From the NCBI GenBank assembly GCA_021014325.1, contig CM037472.1:6448001-6512000 (forward strand): a stretch of DNA of 64,000 nucleotides, read 5' to 3'. This DNA is from Plazaster borealis (taxonomy: Eukaryota; Echinodermata; Asteroidea; Forcipulatida; Labidiasteridae). The notes beneath the pieces are model-generated. The model was not told the DNA's origin and did not search any database. It was given only the letters and a program-made list of their open reading frames with translations. Numbering within the stretch: position 1 is the first letter of the stretch; the number at the start of each line of letters is the position of its first letter. The position numbers and the translations under genes were made by a program. Of the stretch, positions 1-11,470 are shown piece by piece.

Positions 1-620
1 GGAAATAATGTCGCTGCAAGTCTATTCCAAAGTGCCGAAAAATTGCCGCTGTAGTTCCCCGCTCGTCAACGTCTCACCGTATAGGAGGGCCTCGCCTACA
101 TTATTTTCTGCAGGCAGGAGCTAGGGATCGTACTTCTGTTTTGGGGATTTCCTCGCAGTGAGTCCAGGAGAAACTTTCCTTGCTGGTCTTTCGGGATGTT
201 GTATCGATCTATAGCATGGCCTATGGCAAGGACAAATACTTCTACTGGAACAGAATTCCCATGACTATCTTCACGACCCTCGAAGATTGATATTTTACGT
301 TCAGGGCCATGACGACTTGTGGTGGCTTAGCCATCAATGCTGGGACCAGCTCTGGGGTGAGCATCTTGTTGTTAGTCGTGCCTTCCTTCTGGTCACTTAT
401 CAGGGCAACAAACACATCAGCCCTATCCTCCTTCTGGTGGTAGAATAGCATCATTAACCACAGGGAGGATTACTTCCTCTCCAACCTTATCTTGATAGAC
501 GAACCCCGTGGCTTGGCTGAAACATCCCTTCAGGGTTTGTAGAGACAATGTCCCCTTCGTTAGTGAGAACTTTCTGACTTTCTCCTCTGTTGGTAATTTC
601 ACTTTGACTGTTGCCGCCAT
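1..620 (-). pseudogene. Decayed ORF beginning with a PB1-like domain
   Basis: Reading leftwards from an ATG at 620-618, the first 60 or so residues resemble a PB1 interaction domain. A basic strand (VKVKL, then KVRKFSL) is followed by an acidic OPCA-like stretch (YQDKVGEEV...NDAI). The frame then stops near 423. Coding-like text continues in other frames: 454-242 (PELVPALMAKPP...), about 240-130 (AIDRYNIPKDQQGKFLL) and about 105-20 (GEALLYGETLTSGELQ). The pieces read like one coding region broken by small indels. It is cut by the window edge. PB1 domains mediate protein-protein pairing, but the parent gene is not recognised. A transposon-carried gene fragment is possible. Confidence 0.4.
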
Positions 621-1319
621 CAGGTATTAGTTACGCACAACCTGTAGCACACTAAACACTAACGATTGCTCTATAGCCCAAGCCTATGATGCACCGGTCA
701 CTATTCCAAGCCCACTTGTAGAGGGTGGGGGCGGTGGTTGTATTTGTTATGGTTTGAATAAACACACACGCACACACACATGTATGTGTAAGGTGTAAAC
801 CGAGGACTTCTCTTTGTTCTCCCATTGTTTGGAGATAGTTTTTTTCAGCGACGTCCCCATTGGTTTTGTACACGAAATCAAAGCGAGGACGTCCTCGGTA
901 CACCTTTTCCCCGGATCCCTTTTGTTAAAGTCCTCGGTTTGAATGCGTAGACATGCCCACACACACACACACCCATACAAATCCGGTTTGTGGGGTACTG
1001 CTATTGTTGTTCTATTATTCACTTTTCTAAAGAATCCCCTTGTGGGGCCCAATTGTTCCATTGTTATTACCTTGTGGGGGCCACTGTTCCATTGTTACAA
1101 GTACCCCGTAAGTTGGCATGTGTAAGAACACCACAACCGTGGTTTTGGAACTTTTTCGATTTTACTTTCATTAAGTACGTTTATTTTTTCTTTATTTTTT
1201 GAAATAATGTAAATAATTACTCTTCCAAAAAATGGCGATGTATATAACTTTTCCTTATGACAAAGGTAATCTTTGTAACCATGGATTTATGATGGTAACC
1301 ATGCTAAATCCACGGTACG
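621..1319. repeat. Intergenic DNA with CA microsatellites
   Basis: No gene is seen. Two short CA/CACG runs lie at about 760-782 and 956-973. Between them the word accgaggact (about 797) recurs in inverted form as agtcctcggt (about 931), and cgaggacgtcctcg at 882-895 is a perfect palindrome. This suggests an old inverted-repeat element. Confidence 0.4.
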
Positions 1320-1580
1320 TGTTGGTTTGGTTATTGTAATACCATGGATTTTACTATGGTCGTATGTGTTTACCAAGGTTATATGGTCATGGTGGATTGG
1401 TGGTATGCTTTTACCATGGACATGGTGGTATGCTTTACCATGGACGTTATGGTATGTTTTTCCATGGTTATGGTGGTATGTTTTACCCTATATGGTTATG
1501 GTGGTATGTTTTACCGTGTTTGTGGTGGTATGTTTTACCTTGGTTATGGTATGTTTTACCATGGTCGTGGAGGTATTTTC
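1320..1580. repeat. Degenerate TGGTGGTATGTTTTACCATGG minisatellite
   Basis: Units such as ggtggtatgttttaccatgg and ggttatggtggtatgtttta recur with roughly 20-30 bp spacing. All three forward frames stay open across it and encode W/Y/F/M-rich repetitive peptides. That is the expected by-product of a repeat lacking TAA/TAG/TGA, not evidence of a gene. It ends about 130 bp before the first coding exon of copy 1. Confidence 0.6.
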
Positions 1581-1727
1581 TGTTTTATCAATTTGAAGCC
1601 TGGATTCTGACACATGTGCGTGAAAATCCCTTTGAATGGTTGCTCAAAACACAGCACTACTTGTTCTTTTTAAGGCTTGATTTGAAAATGATATTTCTCT
1701 TTCCAGATTTTCAACAGCGTGTAATTC

Positions 1728-3928
1728 ATGATGAATCGGAAACTGAAACTTACGCCCGACTCTGATGCAGATCCAGTCAGTGCTCTGGTTGACGGATTGA
1801 ACAAACTCACACTGTGAGTCTTTATTTGAAGATTTGAAGACAATAGCAATTCAAAACATGCATCCCTTTAGAGCTGTTCAAAAAACCCAAGGGACGAATG
1901 ATCAATGGAATCTAAATGCATGTTTGACAACCTACATACCGGGTATAGCTGCCATTGTACATGTAAATAAATTGTTGAGCATGCGCAGGGGTTTACTACA
2001 GAGAACGCTTGATTTACCAGGTACGTCTGCTGCCACCAACGACACCAAAAGTCTCATTAGATTCCTCTGATCGAGAAACATTACGAATTACCCAAATTGA
2101 TGTACGAAATCACACGAGTTAAAAAACTATGATGCGCTATTCTTTAATTTACACTGTTTATTTTCAGGCCAAATAAAAACACAGATTCTGAAACAATTAA
2201 AGAGCAAACCGATGGCAACCGACCTGCTCTACGGCAACAGTCTTTACTGGACGATCGAGGCAAGGACCACAAACACTTGAGGCATACACAAACTGACCCC
2301 CAACCCCGACCGAAGGCCGACCAAGACCACCGTGGTAAAAAACAAGATGTTTCCTCATCAAAATCGGGAAAGATAAATGGCAACAAAGGTCTCAATGATA
2401 ATGATGACAGACCTGTCAGAGATCTTTCGGTTCTTTCCAGCAAGTATACGGGGTACCCAAACCGAAACCGTCACTATAAGAAAGATGCAGGATGCACTAA
2501 GAAATATGCGGGATTTGGCTCTGACCGTAATCATCCAGGAGCTACTGGATGGGGGAACCTGGAACCTGAGGGTTCTGGAAAGCGGTCAGCGATCACGACC
2601 CCAAGAACAATCCCCCACAGGAGGTACGAGTTCCCAAACGCCCATCCCGGCAGAGGGCAGCAACAGGAGGTGTTGAGCCAACGCACGGGGGGAGGAAGTC
2701 ATCTTCAGTATAGAGAGCCACCGACTCCCTCTGATCGGCGGTTCGCCGACTCCAAGTTAGCAAATGAAGAGGATTCATACCAGTTTGATCCTTCTGCTTA
2801 TCCGCAAAATGAACGTCATGAAAGATTTCTGCAATTTCTGGAGAAATGTGCACCCTCGAAGACTAGGCGGAGGTAAGGAGTTTTATCCTGCATGTGCATG
2901 TTATCATAATTATTAGTTTTTATAAAGGGCCTATATATGTATTTTTTTAATTTATTATTTTTAAGCTAAATTATGATGATTCCTTCTCATCACTACATAA
3001 TTTTGCCATGTACATAATCCGAAAATAAAAAAGTGTAATTACTGAAAATGTAACTATTTGCCTTTTGTGTCCACAGATCCGATGGAATTGGTGGGATTGT
3101 GGTGCTGTCTCCAAGTCATGTTAATATAGAACTTGATAAAGAAGGACTTGAAACCGCCTGGAAAACATTGACTGACTCAACAGATGTAATCAACTTCAGT
3201 GATGTCAAAGATTTAGCACTTTCTTATGGGTATGTAGGATTTCTATTTTTACTTCTCTCTATTCTTCTGATAAAACATCAAGGACTGTTTGTCAGAATTC
3301 GACGTTAAATTTGGATGATGACATTCAAAGACGGGGCTAGACAAGGGTTTGCTTTTATGTCGGGGTTGTGTTTTTAAACACCAAAACGAAAACATCTTTC
3401 TTGCAGAGCAGTAAACATGTTAGGAACTGACTGTACAGCAAAAAGTTGACTTATAATTTTATATGATAAAGCCCTGCATAAACTAATTGGTCCATTTCAC
3501 AACTCGTATTTACGAATCGTATTTGTTTTCCATCACGAAGATTTCTAGGTGGTGTCTGGCTCCTTTTTGTTGAAACCACAACCATAGACCAAACATGGGA
3601 GCAAATCGCTTCGGCCACGGTTAACGGTGAGCTGGGAACATACGCTAAAGTGACGCCAATTGATGACAGGCCCGAACATGCGGAGATCTACAGTGGTAAC
3701 ACCCAAGTCATCAGTGTGTACACGAAAAACTTCACAGATTACACTGATGTCATCGCCATCGAACGCAAAATACGTAACATATATCAGTCGAGAATATCGT
3801 TTAAACCAAGTATTTATGCCAGATTGGGTTTATATTCTCAGAATAAATATGGATTGAAGCCTGGAATTTACGTCTCGGAATGGAATGCAAAGAGAAACAT
3901 GTCCGAAATACGAAGCAACATAAACTAG
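1728..3928 (+). CDS. C11orf68-like: C11orf68/BLES03-family protein (DUF1917), copy 1, intact
   Basis: Four coding exons join in frame: 1707-1813 (ATG at 1728), 2168-2872, 3077-3229 and 3541-3928. The total is 1332 nt or 443 residues, with phase-2 junctions throughout. The C-terminal half carries the family landmarks in order: FDPSAYP, then DGIG...LSPS, LALSYG, GGVWLLF, DQTWEQIA, ELGTYAKV, SVYTKNFTD, FKPSIYA, and NKYGLKPGIY before the stop. Human C11orf68 has the same order and is reported to have an eIF4E-like fold; its cellular role is poorly defined. The 705-nt second coding exon is more than three times as long as in copy 5 and encodes a polar, probably disordered linker rich in Q, K, R, D, G and S. 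The last acceptor (AG at 3539-3540) was chosen because it keeps frame; an alternative AG at 3547-3548 does not. No promoter matching the other copies was found upstream. Confidence 0.85.
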
Positions 3929-4745
3929 TCACGTCTTTCCCGTCTTCTCGAGTGAGATTTTAACCCATGTCCAAAATTCTCTCATTGGAAATAAGGAGCC
4001 ATTTGGTGCACGAGTGAGGCCTCGAAATTTCAATTTAATGCATCATCCACCTTGTTGTACATTAAAACAATACGGAGCTAAGTTTGTCGAGAAAACAGCG
4101 AATATCAATTTTAGTTTAGTGGCTTTGGGAGAAATCTTCCCTAAGTTAGAGTTATTCATGCAGACGGAGTTATCTTTTGGGACGATTGGTACTTGATGTA
4201 ACCGATTCCCCCCCCCCAAAAAAAATTAATTAAAAAAAAAAAAAAAAAAATAAATAAATAAATAAATAAATAAAATTAAATAAAAATAAAAATAATTAAA
4301 CAAATAAAAAACAATTATTTTGTTTAAAAGGCCTATGCATGACTTCCTGTCTACCCATTGGCTATTTCCCCGAGTTTTTACAGAAATACTTAATTTATAA
4401 AGTGAACTGAATAATGCATGAGTAAGTAATAACTTAATTTTTAATTAACAGATACTGTTAAAGGTTGGTGGTTTTTAAATTTAGTTTTAAAGATTATCGT
4501 GATAGCAAACAACTTGATATGTAAAAAACCCAATATAATGCACGAGTTCGTAATGTAACGTTTAGTGAAAAGTAAATGGTGAATATTGAATCGAAAATTA
4601 CATATTGTTATGACAAAAAGCATAGTTTGCTGATGGAGAAGTTATAACCATGCGTTTTTTTATGCGATGGTTAAAAACGAACAACAGCAAACAACTTGTT
4701 ATCTATGAAATTATAATCTTGTGAATCTTGCACACATTTTAAAAA
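3929..4745. other. Intergenic, with A-rich low-complexity tract
   Basis: 3' flank of copy 1. A C-run and A/TAAA-rich tract (about 4207-4320) contains many AATAAA words. No coding signal is seen. Confidence 0.5.
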
Positions 4746-4749
4746 TTAA

Positions 4750-5104
4750 AGGAACATTACAGAATTGGTTTTTGCTCACAAAACAGTTAAGCACTTTATA
4801 TAATCCACCATATACATAAACTGACAAACCTGTAGAAGTTTGAGATCGATCGGCCATCTGGGTCACGAGAAAATATTGAAAAACCGATTACACATTTACG
4901 TGTGTTATACAATGCATGAATAAAACGCTCATGAGCGATAAACTCCAATCGCAAATTAGTTTTATTCATTTCTCATCAAATATGGCATTTCAGACAGATA
5001 TTTTCTAGGGATGTTTTCTACTATCATCATCATTAGACCGTGTAAGTTTTATGTAAATCTGTGATCTTAAAGAAAATTTTAATTACCAGTTCTGTAACGT
5101 TCCT
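4750..5104. mobile_element. MITE with TTAA target duplication
   Basis: TTAA at 4746-4749 and 5105-5108 flanks inverted ends AGGAACATTACAG and CTGTAACGTTCCT (12 of 13 bases pair). The internal sequence is AT-rich and non-coding. TTAA duplications are typical of the piggyBac and Kolobok superfamilies; no transposase is present to decide between them. Confidence 0.75.
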
Positions 5105-5108
5105 TTAA

Positions 5109-5960
5109 AGTAACCATCTTAGAGCTAGTCTTCATGAAAGCATCTCACAAGTTCTCATGTTATTTGAGTGTATTTATATTCAAAATTATCTACAAACAAT
5201 AAGAGAAGTAATTACTATTGTAAACAAAAGTTATCCAATGACATGACATAATTATGTCTGTTAATACAGAAATTATATAAATAATCGTCTACTCAATACG
5301 CATTACTGAAATTCCACATAAATTAATAAAACCGTTAATTTCATATCTTATTAGCCCAACTTTGTTTTAAAAAAAGGGAAGAGGTTGGAATTTGAAACAC
5401 CAGTAGGTATTGTGTGTTTTTCCCACCATAAAGAATATTTTCCACACAAATAGTGATCGATTTGCCATACTTTGATTTTGCGATCTGTTCAATTAAGTTT
5501 CCAACAGGGCTTAACCTTTTTTAAAAATTTGTCAGGTGAGTGTAGTCTTTTGTTTTATTACGGCATAAAGTATGAAACTCCGAATCGCTCTTCTTCATTT
5601 TGCAGAGCTAGACTCCCTTCTGGTGTAGCAGTTATGATTTTTCAGTTGGCTGAACATTATTATTATATATCCAGACTACAATTACTTGAGTCTTTTCCAA
5701 ATAATATCCAAGACATAGGCCTACTCGAAGATTTTCTGAAGCTTTTCCGGCAATCCCTCAGGCCTGGTATTTGGATATTGGTGTGTAATGTGTTTTTTGG
5801 CGTATATGTTTTTTATTTGCGTTCATGCATTTTATTGGCATGGACGAGTTTGTATTGGAGTGTATGCATTTTATTGGCGTGCGTGTGTGTTTTTATTTGC
5901 TTGCTGTACCTGTAATCTGTAATCTGTAATCTGTAATCTGTACCTGTAATAATTTTAAAA
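5109..5960. other. Intergenic, with 7-bp CTGTAAT microsatellite
   Basis: No supported gene. An open frame at 5472-5915 is T-rich and lacks recognisable domains. A short tandem array of CTGTAAT (about 5 units) lies at 5910-5950. Confidence 0.5.
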
Positions 5961-6285
5961 ATATAATTTGGGTTTGAACAAAGAACAAATTACCAGGCCG
6001 GGACTTGAACCTGCGACCACCATCAGATTGACGTGTCGGAGCTATCTAGCCCTATATGTTGGCGGTCTCCCTATTTTGTCACCCCTATCTTTGTTCAGGG
6101 TGCCAGTCAGAAGCCATTCAATCTGTAACTGCCGTATAGCCAGGGATCACACCAAAGTTTACGATACAACTTGCATGGGAAGCGGAGGGATAACCCTAAG
6201 GGGATGGGACTTTTATTTCGAATGCCAAGTAATAAACCACAAGGAAAACTTACTGGGTAAATTTAATTTTTTGGGGGGTTGATCA
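5961..6285 (-). mobile_element. tRNA-derived SINE (minus strand), first of a pair
   Basis: On the minus strand a Pol III B-box-like T arm (gcaggttcaagtcccg, complement of about 5998-6013) lies downstream of an A-box-like stretch near tagggctagatagctc (complement of about 6040-6056) and of the word gggagaccgcc. This is the layout of a tRNA-derived SINE head. The remaining bases up to the next copy are probably body or flank. Confidence 0.6.
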
Positions 6286-6289
6286 AATA

Positions 6290-6395
6290 AAAATTGACTA
6301 GAGCGGGACTTGAACATGCGACCTCCGGATTAATGTGCTGGCGCTCTACAAACTGATGAGCTATTTAGCCCTATTTTGGCGGTCTCCCTATTATA
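6290..6395 (-). mobile_element. tRNA-derived SINE head (minus strand), second of a pair
   Basis: The complement reads gggagaccgcc, gggctaaatagctcatcag, gtagagcgcc, then the T arm catgttcaagtcccgctct. D-arm-like and T-arm-like parts are both clear, so this is a tRNA pseudogene or SINE head. It is the same family and orientation as the copy about 300 bp upstream. Confidence 0.65.
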
Positions 6396-6777
6396 ATTTT
6401 GTTTCCTTACATTCCTGACCTCTGTTTTAAATAGTTTTATTTGCGTGTGCCTTGTGCTCTATTGTTTTAATTTAAACATATAGCGTGCTATGTATTCGAA
6501 CATATATCTTGACAGTTATTACAAAAATAAAAATATCAAGTAAACTAATGGCAGAACACCCTTTCATTTTAACACAAGGAAATCAAAAATGACATGAAAA
6601 GCGAGTTTCTTAGCTGTTTTCAGTGTTGACAACCATTGTCAAACCATAACGGAAGTTTGCACTTACTTTAATGATAAACACGCACGATGGGATTATTACA
6701 TATAATCAAATTTATTTCTAAGTTTTCCGGGAAAATAATTAGTATAGATTATCCTATTTTGTTAGATTTGCCCCGTG
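6396..6777. other. Intergenic, nothing recognised
   Basis: AT-rich sequence without open frames of note, repeats or RNA signals. Confidence 0.4.
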
Positions 6778-7030
6778 GACATCATTGTTGTTTGTGTATA
6801 TGTTGAATTGGGTATTATAAAAAATATGTATGAGTTTTAAAAACCCACCAGAATTACAAGATGCTGTTGATTGCAGTTAATCAAGATAATAAAATATTCC
6901 TGAAATTATTTAAGTTTCTTGTGGTTATGATTGATAACAATTAAAGGGGAATTCATAGTAAAGAATAACCATTATTTTGGTAAACGTTATGTTTGCTTCA
7001 TTAGTTCAGTTGCAGAAACCATGTTACATA

Positions 7031-7214
7031 TAAGAAGTAACTAAAAAAAATAGTAAACTTGCGGGTACAACCAAGTGTAAAAACTCTTTGTGTGAGTGTT
7101 GGCTCTGAAAAGAGCCGGTGGGGTCTAGACGTTTCGAACAGTATACTCTGCTCGTCTTCTCCTGAAGACATGGTTTTACCCGCAAGTTTACTATTTATTT
7201 TTAGTTACTTCTTA
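7031..7214. mobile_element. MITE with 35-bp terminal inverted repeats
   Basis: Left end taagaagtaactaaaaaaaa and on through tagtaaacttgcgggta is mirrored by tacccgcaagtttactatt...ttagttacttctta at the right end. The 184-bp element carries the word tagacgtttcgaacagtatac. The homologous block at 34.4 kb lacks it, so it inserted after the blocks separated. Confidence 0.8.
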
Positions 7215-7540
7215 TTTGTCCACACCATGCAATGCTTCAAACAACAAGAATTTTGTTGACTCTGGGAAAACATGGGTGAAAATATTAAAAGTGTCCATGA
7301 TAAGGTTTTTTCGAACAGGTGAAAGAAAGACTTGACGATATGTGTAAAAGTGTCCACCGTACAACCACATGCTCGTTCAAATACAACTGGCCTCTCTTAG
7401 CCATCGTACTTTGTAGACCACTATTATAGCAGGGAAATTCCCATCTTGCGCAAGCGTTTACTCGATAGTTGGGATTTCCCACACGCCCAGTAACAGTCTA
7501 CTTACAGGCCACTCTAACCCTGGGCAACCCGTAGACCCAG

Positions 7541-7589
7541 TGCGTATATAACAATTGGAGCAAAGACGGAGCTAAACTAGGCAGGAGAG
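7541..7589 (+). promoter_or_regulatory. TATA promoter and non-coding first exon of copy 2
   Basis: A TATA box (gtatataaca, 7544-7553) is followed by a conserved leader gcaaagacggagctaaacta that ends at a strong splice donor, GAG|GTAAGT, after 7589. The same leader and donor recur at 20356-20389 and 34719-34765. Conservation in all three blocks and the correct TATA-to-leader spacing support transcription start around 7570-7580. Confidence 0.65.
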
Positions 7590-7600
7590 GTAAGTATAGT

Positions 7601-8728
7601 TCATTAAGGGGATGCTAATCTTTAAAGGACAGATGGAAACTGTATGGGGAAACTTGTGTTGAAGAGCTGGGAATGACTGAAGACAATAAACAATGTGCTT
7701 GTTCAAGGCTACAAGTTCAATCAGTCACTTGAGGGCGACAAATAGATGCAGGTGTCCTCAATGGTGCAGGAAATACAGACCTATCCTGATTGGATGGTAA
7801 GACAAAAATAGTATCCATCCTCAAATGAGGAGAGTGCGCACGAGAATGTTTCTATATAGTTACGCAGTCTGGCTTTGAAATACCTCATATACAAAATGAC
7901 AAGGTGATACTTCACTGAAAAAAAATGTCAAGTTCATCACTGGCCAAATTTTTCAAACCATGTATTATACAAGATTGGTATAGCTGCACAGTGCGCATGA
8001 TCGACAGGGTGCGGATAGCCTACGCATTGAAAACTAGAGTGTACAACCATGTAACATACCAGTGCGTACACACAAAGAAGTTATAATATTATGTTATTGT
8101 GCTCGAATATCCAATGAGTAATAAGTAACCAACACACTATAATATGAGGTTCGTATTGTCTCTACAACTATAGGGGAACGAACCTAATAGTTTTAGGAGT
8201 AGGCCTCGGTATAGTTAAGCTTACAAAATAGTCGAAGACAGTTATCATGTTTGGTGTGATCAACCATATACATGATAACAAAAACTTGTTGATTAATCCG
8301 ATGTGTGTCGGGAGAAAATAGTTAAAATGGTTCTGGTATGAACTTCATAATCATTTAAGCTTACAGATTAAAATTAAACAATGATGTTTTTATCCTTACC
8401 ATTTCCAATCCTGTATAATCCTAATGCATTAGGAAGGTTACATCAAGGAGGTTTATTTTTTACCTTCATGGTTAACCTTCAAGGATGGCTTCAGTTTCCC
8501 AAATGAAGTCTCGCAGTATCTATTTAAAATGCATTACCACTCCCTGGTTCCTTGATATATAATAATGTATCGGTAGTTGGACTAATCTAAGGTTGATGCA
8601 TGGAGGTAGACCTCCATGGTTGATGCAAAATGTTTGGAGCAACTGCGCATGGATGAGCTTGAGGACTGCATTCTATAGTTGCACCAAAGTCTCCCATAAA
8701 ACATTCTTGTCTTATTCTTGTCGTTCAG
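7601..8728 (+). other. First intron region of copy 2
   Basis: Aligns with 20390-21943 (copy 4) and in part with 13284-15374 (copy 3). It holds a hairpin catggaggt/acctccatg at 8599-8618, and a stretch reading LEQL.MDELEDCIL just upstream of exon 3. That stretch is also present in copy 3 and may be an abandoned coding segment. Confidence 0.5.
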
Positions 8729-10262
8729 TCTCCAGCCTGTATACCAGCAGCAGTACTTCTACACACCACATGGATCTCAAACTTTCTGACTTTAGGTCAT
8801 CGGTAAACTATGAGGGTTACGGCACAGTGGAACCGTACGCCTTCAATCCTCTGGACTATCCAGATGAGAGCGAACGACACCGCCGACTTGATTTTTTCTG
8901 GAAAACATCGTGCCTTCGAAGTTTAACTGGTGAGATTAAAGTTTATTATCCCATCCCCGAAATTTTTGGACTAGGCCTAACTTTAACTTTTAAAATTATA
9001 AATTCTTTTATCAAAAATCAAAGATGTTTAAGTTGTGAGACTCACGTTTAAATGAAACTGCGGTGTGAGAAATTAAACTATTGAAATTAAACAATTATGT
9101 TTGTATTTGTTATCAGGTGCTTCCTTAAAATTAGCCTGGTGCTGCATGTAGTTGACACTCCCTTAAAAGCCGTGCTTTGGGGCTAGGTTTTGCTGAAGTT
9201 GCTAACAGATGTTCAGTTGTGACAAAGCCTACCAGGCAACATTACATTAGTGACTTGTTAAAATAAAGTAAAGTAATATAAAGGGGTGGGTGGTGGCAAG
9301 GGTTGCAGGTACATTGTCACAGCTATAGTACCCTATGAATTTTTTCCAGGCCTGCAGGTGTTGAAGAGCCAAGAGTGTTGTCTCCAAGCTATGTGGAAGA
9401 CGAAGGACTTGGGGATACGGAAAATCTAGAAGCTGATTGGGGAGAATTGAAACTTAAACCCAATCAAATTAAGTTCCACATTATCAAAGAATTGGCCATG
9501 GCTCACAAGTAAGTTCAATTCATTAGTAATAAGGCAATATCTCCTCTAAAAACAAATCATGATTTGAAAAAAAATTTGGAAAAAAACATTAATCGCCAAA
9601 AAATAAAGAGGCTAAGCAAAGTTTTCATATTCTGATATCTTGAGGATTTTTATGGTCAGTCTTTTAATGTCATTTCGGGCATCATTTCAGCTTGTGATAT
9701 CTTGATCAGGCAAGGGACTTCAAGTTTCACTTTTGTTCCTGCTTCGCCCCTGACCATTCCCTTCTGTAATAAATATAAAGGACAAATGAAAAATGTACCA
9801 CAAAGGTACGATTGAAAAGAAAGAGAAAAATGCTTTATGTTTTGAAAAATTACCCTTGTGTTTTTGTTCCCCTCTTTCTGACATTGAAGGTGTTTGCGGG
9901 GCACGTGGCTTCTCATTTACAAACCGAGCGAAAGCGAAAAACTGGATGAGGAATGGGTGAAAGTTGCCCGAGCAACAGCGGCGGGTAAGCTCGGTATGTT
10001 CGCTAAAGTGTCGGTTAAAAAGTGGGATGAAGATCACTTAATTTTAGTCTACACAAAGAATTTCACCAACAAGAAAGAGGTAATGGATCTGGAAGGGAAG
10101 ATTCGACATCTTGGTGTGAAGGGTCGGATGGCCTTTAAGCCCAGCGTCTTCAGCATAATAAAAGTGTATTCAAACAACGATTGGTCCTTGAAAGTGGGCA
10201 TCTATACATCACAGTGGGATCCGGTCGGAAACATTTCAGTAATACAAGACAAAACGGAGTAA
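8729..10262 (+). pseudogene. C11orf68-like: C11orf68/BLES03-family, copy 2, frameshifted
   Basis: Exons: 8729-8929 (ATG at 8770), 9350-9508 and 9890-10262. Exon 3 carries YAFNPLDYPDESERH, exon 4 LSPSYVEDEGLGD and ELAMAHK, and exon 5 RGTWLLIYKP, EEWVKVA, VYTKNFTNK, FKPSV and LKVGIYTSQW. Exons 4 and 5 join perfectly (phase 2). Exon 3 has six T where copies 3 and 4 have seven, in the run after the acidic helix, so it reaches its donor in phase 1 instead of phase 2. The alternative frame meets a TGA just upstream. It is therefore a young pseudogene, or a one-base sequencing error in a homopolymer. The last exon shows no decay. An AATAAA at 10336 could serve as the poly(A) signal. Confidence 0.7.
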
Positions 10263-10303
10263 CATTTTAAACTATGAAGAAACCCCGCACACTTATTAAA
10301 GCT

Positions 10304-10341
10304 TTTATTATATATAAACATATATGTTTATATATAATAAA
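10304..10341. repeat. Perfect 38-bp palindrome after copy 2 stop
   Basis: Two 19-bp arms centred between 10322 and 10323 pair without mismatch (TTTATTATATATAAACATA and its complement). The right arm ends in AATAAA, a possible poly(A) signal. Copy 3 has only a partial version at the matching place. Confidence 0.8.
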
Positions 10342-11171
10342 CAGACATTCTGATATTTTTGAAGGCAAAGAAACATCTACGGCTATTTTATTATTATTAT
10401 TATACATTTTTTTAAACGCATAAACACCATATTATCGCTTTAAAAAGTATAAAATAAACTTTGAAAAAAAAATTAAAATAAATGCCGACCATAAAACCTA
10501 CTAAAGTCACACAGATCACTCAGGTTCACTTCAGACATTTTGTTGTACGTATGGCTTAACCAGGACACCGTACATCGAAAACTGGACAAAGTCAAACTCT
10601 GGGGGCGCCACTGCAGGGGGTCAAAGATTGGACTGTGGTGTGAAAGCTGCAACGTTCATCGAGCGTTATTCGATAATTACAAACTTCTAATAAACAAAGG
10701 AAGGTAATTAGGACATCAGTTGATACAATGCATTAGTGGGGTTTTTTTAATTCAAAGAAAAAGGCATAGTACATCGAAAACCGGACACGGGAGGATATAT
10801 ATATATTTATGACATAAATTAGAATAAATTTGAGCGAAAAAATGCGATTAATAACAATAGTTTTCTTAGCAACTACCACGCACACCAGTAGTGAGAGATG
10901 GTTTGCTTTTAAGTAGAACAACGATGTTTGCTTTAGTTGAGACGGGATAAAGATGCTACAGCAAGGTTTTTTGCTTACCAGTAAAAAAGTTGTTATTACA
11001 ATTTTTTGACCACTTCCCTTAATTTTTTTCTTGGCAGATTTTAAAATAAATTCTCCTCAAGCAGCTGTATGAAATTAGGATTTCATTTTATTTTTGTTTT
11101 TCAATGAATGTTTCTATATGCATATACGAACTTTCACATTCATACAAGAAAATTTGACACCAAACAGATGA
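10342..11171. other. 3' flank of copy 2
   Basis: No gene. From about 10800 it aligns with 17150-17515 downstream of copy 3. The earlier part (10380-10800) is specific to this block. Confidence 0.5.
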
Positions 11172-11470
11172 GACGATTGTCACTGTGGTCGAGTGGTTAG
11201 ACTGCAGGACCTGCACTCCAGGGTTGTGGGTTCCAATCCGGTCAAGCTAAACCGTTGTCTTCTAGTTATTGAAGCGCAATTTATTTAAGTTTTCAATTTG
11301 AAATCATAGACCAGTGTTTGTATGAGAAAGATTGGCTGATGCCAGCTTGGCGTTTATATACCCTTTTCTTCTAGTTATTGAATCACATTTTTTAAATCTT
11401 TTTTTTTTTTTTTAATATTTAATTTTTACCGAGTTCCCTTAAGATCTACTTAACAAACAAACCAGAAAAA
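11172..11470 (+). mobile_element. tRNA-derived SINE, ancestral copy in block 2
   Basis: The head tggtcgagtggttagactgc (A box) and gtgggttccaatccggtc (degenerate B box) is followed by a body (atcatagaccagtgtttgta, gattggctgatgccagcttg) and a caaacaaac-type tail near 11455. The same SINE sits at the same place in block 3 (17516) and block 4 (about 24180), so it predates the duplications. A T-run interrupts the body near 11395-11415. Confidence 0.75.

Larger units (their letters stand above)
6778..7600 (+). repeat. Duplicated promoter block upstream of copy 2
   Basis: The sequence from about 6778 (gacatcattgtt..., ccagaattacaagatgctgt...) to 7600 closely matches 34150-34770 upstream of copy 5. 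The last part also matches 20290-20540 upstream of copy 4. The match covers the core promoter and first splice donor, so the duplication unit included regulatory DNA. Confidence 0.8.

Noticed and set aside
1327..1765. Three overlapping open frames encoding W/Y/M-rich peptides
   Set aside because: They are translations of a TGGTATGTTTTACCATGG-type repeat that lacks stops in all frames; no start context, no splice support.
3549..3928. Alternative acceptor for the last exon of copy 1 at 3547-3548
   Set aside because: It gives the wrong phase; AG at 3539-3540 keeps frame and yields the residues expected before WLLF.
6290..6395. A functional tRNA gene on the - strand
   Set aside because: Good T arm, but it is one of two head-to-tail SINE heads with the same flanking word gggagaccgcc.
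11170..11250. A functional tRNA gene on the + strand
   Set aside because: A and B boxes are present but arms do not pair well and a SINE body and tail follow; the same sequence recurs three more times.
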